A stretch of DNA of 18,949 bases from JOPF133 sp052144935 (GTDB lineage Bacteria; Acidobacteriota; Terriglobia; Bryobacterales; Bryobacteraceae), in contig JBKQPR010000282.1 of NCBI GenBank assembly GCA_052144935.1, positions 1 through 18,949 of the forward strand, read 5' to 3'. Below the pieces are notes generated by a model. The model made no database searches, was not told the origin of the DNA, and was given only the letters and a program-made list of their open reading frames with translations. Each line of letters opens with the position of its first letter. Position 1 is the stretch's first letter. The translations under genes and the position numbers were made by a program. Of this stretch, positions 14,487 through 18,949 are shown in pieces.

Positions 14487-16841
14487 TCATCTCCCTTCGA
14501 TGGCGATCGGTTCGGCGGCCAGCCCTTCGGCAGAGGCGCTAATGATAATTCGCCCCGCGCGGCGGGCCCGCACCAGCGCTACGCACCAGCCGCGATACGC
14601 GCGCCTTTCGGCGGCCTGGAACGGTTCGTGGCTGGTGTTGTCGGCGCTATCCACCGCGGCAATCTGGCCCGGCCCTTCCACTTTGAAGGCAATCACCGGA
14701 TTGGCCGCCGGCACGGTCACGCCATTTTCGTCCACTACCGAGGCGGTGACGAAAGACAGGTCGTCCCATCCCGGAGTCAGCGGGTCGCGATCCGCCGAGA
14801 GCACGATCCTGGCGGCCTTTCCAGCGGTGCGCAGCTCGTAAGCCGAGCCCGGCTTTTCGCGATCGTCAGTACAGACCGCGCGCAGCGTCCCCGGCTCGAA
14901 CGTCACGCGCCACGTGCGCGCCGAGGCGTCGGCAGGCAGCGGTTGCGCGCCGAGCGATTTGCCGTTGAGCAGCAGTTCCACCTGCTCGCAGTTGCTGTAC
15001 ACTTCCACGTTTTCCTGGTGCGCGCCGAGGTCCGCGGGCGTCCAATCGTCAAACAGCGTCTCGGCCGGAATGCGTCGCGTGGCTTCGTAGCCGGGGTCGG
15101 TCGGGCTCGCCTGCCGCGCGGCCACACGCCGCACCATGTGCACCATCGGCCTGTCCGACCACCAGCTCTGCCGTTCCCAGCCGATCGGCTTCATGCCGCC
15201 GGTCTTGTCCAGCAGCCCGGAATACGAGGCTACCGCGGGCCAGCCCGGCGCCTCGCCCAGGTAATCGATACCCGCCCACAGGAACTGCCCGGCGTACGGC
15301 GGGTTGTCGCGCAACGCCAGCCAGGCGCGCCGGTCATGGGTGGTTTCGGTGCCCACAATCTTGCGCGCAGGCTTAGCCTGGTGCGCGGCCAGGATCTCGT
15401 TTTCGCGGTAGTTCTGTCCCACCACGTCCAACAGGTCGGCCAGGCCGTTGTCGTAATCGTGGCTCACGTTGGGGCGGAAGAGCGCCTGGGTCACGGGCCT
15501 GGTGGGGTCGTTGGCGTGGAACACTTCCACCAGCCCCTGCAGGATCTCGTGCGCCAGTTCGGTCTTGGGCGTGTCATGAATTTCGTTGCCCGCGCTATAC
15601 AGTATGATGCTGGGGTGATTGCGGTCGCGCCGCACGGTGTCGCGCGTGTCGATGTGCGACCACTCCCGGAAGTACAGGTGGTAATCGTAAGGATTCTTGG
15701 CCACCGTCCAGCAGTCGAACATTTCGTCCATCACCACGAAGCCCATGCGGTCGCACAGGTCCAGAAATTCCGGCGCGGGCGGATTGTGCGCGGCGCGGAT
15801 GGCATTCACGCCGATTTGCCGCAACTGCTGCAAGCGCCGCTCCCAGACGCGCAGCGGCACGGCCGTGCCCACCGCGCCGCCATCGCCGTGCAGGCAAACG
15901 CCCTTGAGCTTGAAATTGCTCCCGTTCAGCCAGAAGCCGGTGTCCGCGTCGAAGTGGAACTCGCGAATGCCGAAGGGCGCCACGTGGTCGTCGAGGGTGT
16001 CCTTGCCGGCGCGCACTTTCACCAGCGCGCTGTAGAGCGAGGGGTGGTCCAGGTCCCAGATGTCCGGCTTCTGGACGATCAGGTCCTGCTGGAAATCGGC
16101 GGATTTCGCCGCCGCCACCGTCTGGCTCTGCGCATCCCCGGTCTTCACGGTCTTGCCGTTGGGTCCCAGGATGGCAATCTCGATCGACACCGTGCGGGGC
16201 GCGTCGGATTGATTCACCACGCTTCCCGCCACGTGCACGGTGGCCTGCGCGGCCTCGATCTTGGGTGTGGTGACAAAAATGGAATCCGCCTCCAGGTGCA
16301 CCGCGTCGGCCATCACCAGCCGGACGTGCCGGTAGATCCCCGCGCCGGCATACCAGCGCGAGGCCGGCTGCTGCGCATTGTCGGCGCGCACCGCCAGCAC
16401 GTTCGCGTCCCTGCCGAACTTCACGTGGCCGGTCAATTCGTAACGGAACCCGGCATAGCCGTAAGGGCGCTTGCCCAAATGGAATCCATTGATCCACACG
16501 TCGCTATTGGCCATCACGCCATCGAACTCGACAAACGCGCGCCGCCGCGCCTGGTCCGCCGCCAACGTGAAATGCTTGCGGTACCAACCGACGCCAGCGG
16601 GCAGGAAGGCGCCGGCGCCGCGGGTAGGATTCTCGCGATCGAAGGGCCCCTCGATGCTCCAATCGTGGGGCAAGTTCACGGCGCGCCAATCGGTATCCGC
16701 GAATTCGGGCTTCTCCGCGCCCGGCGCATCCGATTTCAAGAAGCGCCAGTCGGCGTCAAACGCCAGCGTAACGCGCGAAGCCGCGCCCAACGGAGCCGCC
16801 GCCCAAAGAATCAGTACCCCGGAAACCGCCAACCTGCGCAT
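14487..16841 (-). CDS. GH2-family beta-galactosidase-like hydrolase, exported
   Basis: 784 residues. A signal peptide (1-21, ending LGAAS) is followed by a sugar-binding jelly roll (about 25-180), an Ig-like domain (about 185-290), a TIM barrel (about 295-575), and C-terminal DUF4982/GH2_C-like sandwiches. The acid/base is Glu420 in SAGNEIHDT and the nucleophile Glu499 in VGTETTHDR. HNPP (352-355) and DEMFDCW (372-378) are family barrel motifs. It probably acts on beta-galactosides or related pectic side chains. ATG 16841 has GGGAGG 7 nt upstream (16849-16854). It is the first gene of a two-gene operon with GH28. Its 5' end and upstream region are repeated at 18671-18851. The exact sugar is not determinable here; beta-galactosidase is the best guess within GH2. 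Confidence 0.88.
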   Translation of the reverse strand: MRRLAVSGVLILWAAAPLGAASRVTLAFDADWRFLKSDAPGAEKPEFADTDWRAVNLPHDWSIEGPFDRENPTRGAGAFLPAGVGWYRKHFTLAADQARRRAFVEFDGVMANSDVWINGFHLGKRPYGYAGFRYELTGHVKFGRDANVLAVRADNAQQPASRWYAGAGIYRHVRLVMADAVHLEADSIFVTTPKIEAAQATVHVAGSVVNQSDAPRTVSIEIAILGPNGKTVKTGDAQSQTVAAAKSADFQQDLIVQKPDIWDLDHPSLYSALVKVRAGKDTLDDHVAPFGIREFHFDADTGFWLNGSNFKLKGVCLHGDGGAVGTAVPLRVWERRLQQLRQIGVNAIRAAHNPPAPEFLDLCDRMGFVVMDEMFDCWTVAKNPYDYHLYFREWSHIDTRDTVRRDRNHPSIILYSAGNEIHDTPKTELAHEILQGLVEVFHANDPTRPVTQALFRPNVSHDYDNGLADLLDVVGQNYRENEILAAHQAKPARKIVGTETTHDRRAWLALRDNPPYAGQFLWAGIDYLGEAPGWPAVASYSGLLDKTGGMKPIGWERQSWWSDRPMVHMVRRVAARQASPTDPGYEATRRIPAETLFDDWTPADLGAHQENVEVYSNCEQVELLLNGKSLGAQPLPADASARTWRVTFEPGTLRAVCTDDREKPGSAYELRTAGKAARIVLSADRDPLTPGWDDLSFVTASVVDENGVTVPAANPVIAFKVEGPGQIAAVDSADNTSHEPFQAAERRAYRGWCVALVRARRAGRIIISASAEGLAAEPIAIEGR

Positions 16842-16893
16842 GCCGATGCCTCCCGGATTTGAGCGCTTGCAATCCGATTATGGCATGGGGCGA
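16842..16893 (-). promoter_or_regulatory. leader and likely promoter of the GH2-GH28 operon
   Basis: The 52 bp before the GH2 ATG hold GGGAGG, an AGCGCT-centred partial palindrome (TTGCAAGCGCTCAA, like a half-preserved LacI-type operator) and CATAAT as a possible -10. This stretch, with the first part of the coding sequence, is repeated without a single difference in the copy near 18780-18851. That suggests it matters or was copied recently. The operator reading is a guess. Confidence 0.4.
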
Positions 16894-17143
16894 GGAATTC
16901 TTTGGCGCTCCGGCAGTCCGGCGCAATAGCGGTCCCCCACCGTTCAAACGCCCGCCGCGTCTGATCGGGTCTTCCTCGCCCGAGGCTACCGCCAATGAGG
17001 TAGCATAAGGTACTTAAGGGGTCAGCTAGAGGTGGCAGTCTAGAGACACCGCGCCGTGGCGGCCCCATGGCCTTACGACGGTTTCAAAGGGTCGGCGATT
17101 CGTGGGCATCATACTATCGAAGAAAAGGATGGGTTAGAGGACA
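16894..17143. other. intergenic stretch between GH2 and the small membrane gene
   Basis: No convincing gene. Near its right end GAGG lies 3 nt before the ATG at 17144, and TACTAT lies about 30 bp further upstream as a possible -10. Nothing else was recognised. Confidence 0.4.
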
Positions 17144-17524
17144 ATGGCCCGCCTTGTTGTCAGTGTCCTGTTCGCGATACTCACGTCACTGCTTGCGCAA
17201 GCATTTCAGAGTCAGAGATTTATAGCCATTGTTCTCGGATTGATTGCCGGGAGTGTCACATGGGCCTTGAACGCGGCGAAGCTGGCAGTGGAGATCAGGG
17301 AACGCTACTATGCGGGGAGGGCGAAGCGCAACGAGGTAGAACTACACGATCGGCGAATCACCCTCCCCACGAAAGAGGAAGTCAGCAAATACGGAGTCCC
17401 TTACAAATCCCGGGAAGCAGCACTGTGGCTGGCAATCTCAAAGGCAAGCCGAGAACAGCTCAAGCCGAAGGAGTTCATTTCGGGTACTTCGGAAACAGAA
17501 ATAGACCGATCAGGGGTCGAGTAA
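17144..17524 (+). CDS. small membrane protein of unknown function
   Basis: 126 residues with two closely spaced membrane helices (about 3-20 and 26-44) and then a charged, Lys/Arg/Glu-rich cytoplasmic tail. I recognise no family. The ATG follows TAGAGGACA, an adequate if close ribosome site. The base composition is less GC-rich than in the enzymes to the left, as in other accessory small genes here. It converges on the RHH gene with 53 bp between stops. It could be an orphan toxin-like or stress peptide, but nothing specific supports that. Confidence 0.55.
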   Translation: MARLVVSVLFAILTSLLAQAFQSQRFIAIVLGLIAGSVTWALNAAKLAVEIRERYYAGRAKRNEVELHDRRITLPTKEEVSKYGVPYKSREAALWLAISKASREQLKPKEFISGTSETEIDRSGVE

Positions 17525-17577
17525 AGACGTGGCACTCAGGCTCGCGTTCCACCCGCCGACGCAGCCGGTTTCAACCC

Positions 17578-17838
17578 CTATCCATTTAGGGAGGGCGCAG
17601 GCTCCTTTGTTGAGGGCTTCACGTTTTCAAGAGTGGGCATCAGCAACTCCTTGAGTCTGCCCCCACCCTCGTCTATCGAAGCGATTGTGTTTCCGGCGCG
17701 TTTTGCTTTGACAGCCCACTCGAACAAAGTCAGTGCGTTATTGAAGAGATCTTTCCTGGTCCGAATGCCCGTCTCTTCCATCAGCCTGTCCAACTCGGCC
17801 ACCTGCTCTGCGGGTAGATCCAACTGAATACGTATCAT
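17578..17838 (-). CDS. ribbon-helix-helix (CopG-like) regulator or orphan antitoxin
   Basis: 86 residues. The N-terminal ribbon-helix-helix is clear: MIRIQLDLPAEQVAELDRLMEETGIRTRKDLFNNALTLFEWAV, with a beta strand followed by two helices. A short tail follows (GNTIASIDEGGGRLKELLMPTLENV) that resembles RHH proteins in which the tail carries an IASIDE-like strand. GCAGGAG lies 11 nt before ATG 17838, so this start is preferred over the upstream frame that opens at 17892. No toxin gene follows, so it is either a free-standing regulator or an orphan antitoxin. Confidence 0.7.
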   Translation of the reverse strand: MIRIQLDLPAEQVAELDRLMEETGIRTRKDLFNNALTLFEWAVKAKRAGNTIASIDEGGGRLKELLMPTLENVKPSTKEPAPSLNG

Positions 17839-17925
17839 GGTGTGATATACTCCTGCAAATTGCCGATGTCCTGTACACCTAGCGGCGTACACCGCGCACC
17901 GGCTGTTTTTGTCAAAGAAGGTGTC

Positions 17926-18270
17926 TTATGGCGGCTCATCTGGCGAGCCGTCCTCCAAAAGTCCCTCGATTTTGATGACGGCCTGACGATCGTCAAGCCG
18001 CGTCTCGACTACGCGGGGAACGACGAACGTCTTTAAGGTTAAGGGTTCTGCTACGTCCCTCAGTAAAAAGCTGCATCTACCTTCGTCTTCATGACTGGAA
18101 ATGTACCCCATTTGACAGGCTCCATCCCTACAGTCATGTAAGACACGTAACTCCGCTGCATTACGGCCTCTCCATCATGACTGCTGCGTGTTATTGGTGT
18201 GCGCGTTGGCCAATCCCGAAAACAGGATCACTACGGCAAGCGCAAAAAACCATCTGCGAGAAGCTACCAT
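17926..18270 (-). pseudogene. small exported protein gene interrupted by an in-frame TGA
   Basis: ATG 18270 has a textbook AAGGAG 6 nt upstream and a clean signal peptide (MVASRRWFFALAVVILFSGL, cleaved near ANA). The frame hits TGA at 18177-18175 after 31 codons. The same frame then continues open for 82 more codons (WRGRNAAELRVLHDC, then RDGACQMGYISSHEDEGRC and onward) to a stop at 17926, with ordinary protein-like composition and three to four cysteines. It therefore looks like one ~114-residue exported protein with a single nonsense change, for example TGG to TGA. Alternatives are a true 31-residue secreted peptide, or recoding. The family is unknown. Confidence 0.5.
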
Positions 18271-18293
18271 TTCGTTCTCCTTGTGAAGTGCAA

Positions 18294-18321
18294 AATTGAA
18301 TCGGTCGAAGTTCTCTTTCAA
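18294..18321 (-). promoter_or_regulatory. possible promoter of the interrupted exported gene
   Basis: TTGAAA (18321-18316), 16 bp, then TCAATT (18299-18294) upstream of the ribosome site at 18282-18277. Spacing and sequence are fair for a sigma70-type promoter. Confidence 0.35.
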
Positions 18322-18670
18322 CCTGAGCCTCAAAGTCAACCCTAAAAACCGTTCAGTGAATCCGGGAACTTCTCCGTATCGGGCGGAGAGTCTAAGTTCC
18401 ATCAGCCGCCAAGCCGGCCAGTGGGCCTTACTGAAGTATTGATCCCGCCGCAGATGCGTTTTTATGTTCTTGTCTTCTGTGCATGCGGAATACGGACGCA
18501 AAAATTGGGTCGCTAAAACCTGATTTCAGCCAACCAAACCTCAGTATACGAGTATTAAACGAGGATTGCAAGAGGAATTATCGAGGGGTTTCGGTCTTGG
18601 TTGGATCGGGCGTTTTGAGGCTGGCCGGAGTGCTAACAGCTAACAAATGAAAGTCGGCAGCACCCGGTTT
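18322..18670. other. lower-GC stretch without a convincing gene
   Basis: A minus-strand frame from 18501 runs in frame into the exported gene start but has no ribosome site, so it is probably upstream open sequence. The composition is nearer 50% GC than the flanks, in keeping with acquired or decayed DNA. Nothing else was recognised. Confidence 0.4.
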
Positions 18671-18851
18671 CCGCGCCTGGCGCATCCGATTTCAAGAAGC
18701 GCCAATCGGCGTCGGAATGCCCTAGCGTAACGCGCGGGGCCGCGCGTCATGGGCCGCCGCCCAAAGAACGAATACCCCGGAAACCGCCAACCTGCGCATG
18801 CCGATGCCTCCCGGATTTGAGCGCTTGCAATCCGATTATGGCATGGGGCGA
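18671..18851 (-). pseudogene. decayed copy of the GH2 gene 5' end and leader
   Basis: 181 bp matching 16715-16893: leader, GGGAGG ribosome site, ATG (at 18799), signal peptide and about 20 more codons. From the ATG side outward to 18851 the copy is identical. In the coding part it has scattered substitutions and two indels (+3 and -1), so the frame is broken, and all similarity ends at 18671. It is a fragment, not a second working enzyme. Confidence 0.8.
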
Positions 18852-18903
18852 TTAAGTGGGCACCGGGCGGGCCGATGCCGTTTGGGGATAATGCAGCGAC
18901 AGG

Positions 18904-18949
18904 GGTTGGCAGGCGAAAGCGCCTGCCCCACTTGCCTTGCGACGTGGGG
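18904..18949. repeat. REP-like hairpin at the right edge, probably a truncated doublet
   Basis: GGTTGGCAGGCG-AAAG-CGCCTGCCCCAC has the same stem as the copies at 8808 and 14316, with an A-T pair replaced by G-C on both sides. The window ends in GTGGGG, which looks like the start of the inverted partner, so a full doublet probably continues beyond the edge. Confidence 0.75.

Noticed and set aside
14358..16862. Long plus-strand open frame opposite GH2
   Set aside because: A shadow frame caused by GC-rich codon third positions; the minus strand has a full GH2 with active-site residues, a ribosome site and a signal peptide.
18175..18177. TGA read as selenocysteine
   Set aside because: No recognisable SECIS-like hairpin follows at the right distance, and the protein is not a known selenoprotein type; mutation is simpler.
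1..18949. CRISPR arrays, tRNA or rRNA genes
   Set aside because: No regularly spaced direct repeats and no cloverleaf or rRNA-like segments were seen on either strand.

Overview
The window is GC-rich and has the gene content of a soil Acidobacteriota, most like the Bryobacterales/Solibacter group. The reasons are exported CarboxypepD_reg-type beta-sandwich proteins, lipoprotein and secreted plant-polysaccharide hydrolases, an M48 membrane peptidase, many small toxin-antitoxin modules, and REP-like hairpin repeats scattered between genes. This assignment is inference from gene content; there is no rRNA or marker gene.

Layout. (1) 43-4885, minus: an exported multi-domain beta-sandwich protein (3164-4885), a 590-bp gap, then a lipoprotein GH127 beta-L-arabinofuranosidase (43-2574). 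(2) 4904-6103, plus: a GltS-type sodium/glutamate symporter, only 18 bp from the divergent gene. (3) 6223-8140: a cassette-like island bounded by paired palindromes (A and B on the left, C and A' on the right; A' is an inverted copy of A and C is related to inverted B). It carries an HNH endonuclease and a DUF433/DUF5615 toxin-antitoxin pair. (4) 8254-8669: a HicB-HicA pair. (5) 8858-9472, minus: an exported protein of unknown function. (6) 9665-12250: a large M48 membrane metallopeptidase, facing a PA2169/DUF2383 four-helix-bundle gene (12320-12787, minus). (7) 12914-16841, minus: a two-gene glycan operon, GH2 then GH28, with a REP doublet inserted at the 5' end of GH28. (8) 17144-18949: small genes (a membrane protein, an RHH regulator, and an exported small protein interrupted by TGA), a decayed second copy of the GH2 5' end, and a REP running off the right edge.

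How they fit together. GH127, GH28 and GH2 are all predicted to be exported and would suit side-chain and backbone breakdown of pectin or arabinogalactan-type plant polymers. The symporter, M48 peptidase and DUF2383 protein look like unrelated housekeeping or envelope functions. The most unusual structure is the palindrome-bounded island. Its four stems share a CCGGCCAA core and show paired, stem-preserving differences between copies, yet no transposase or recombinase is present. Several genes outside the glycan operon also have a -10-like hexamer 5-9 nt before the start codon and no Shine-Dalgarno, suggesting leaderless transcripts.
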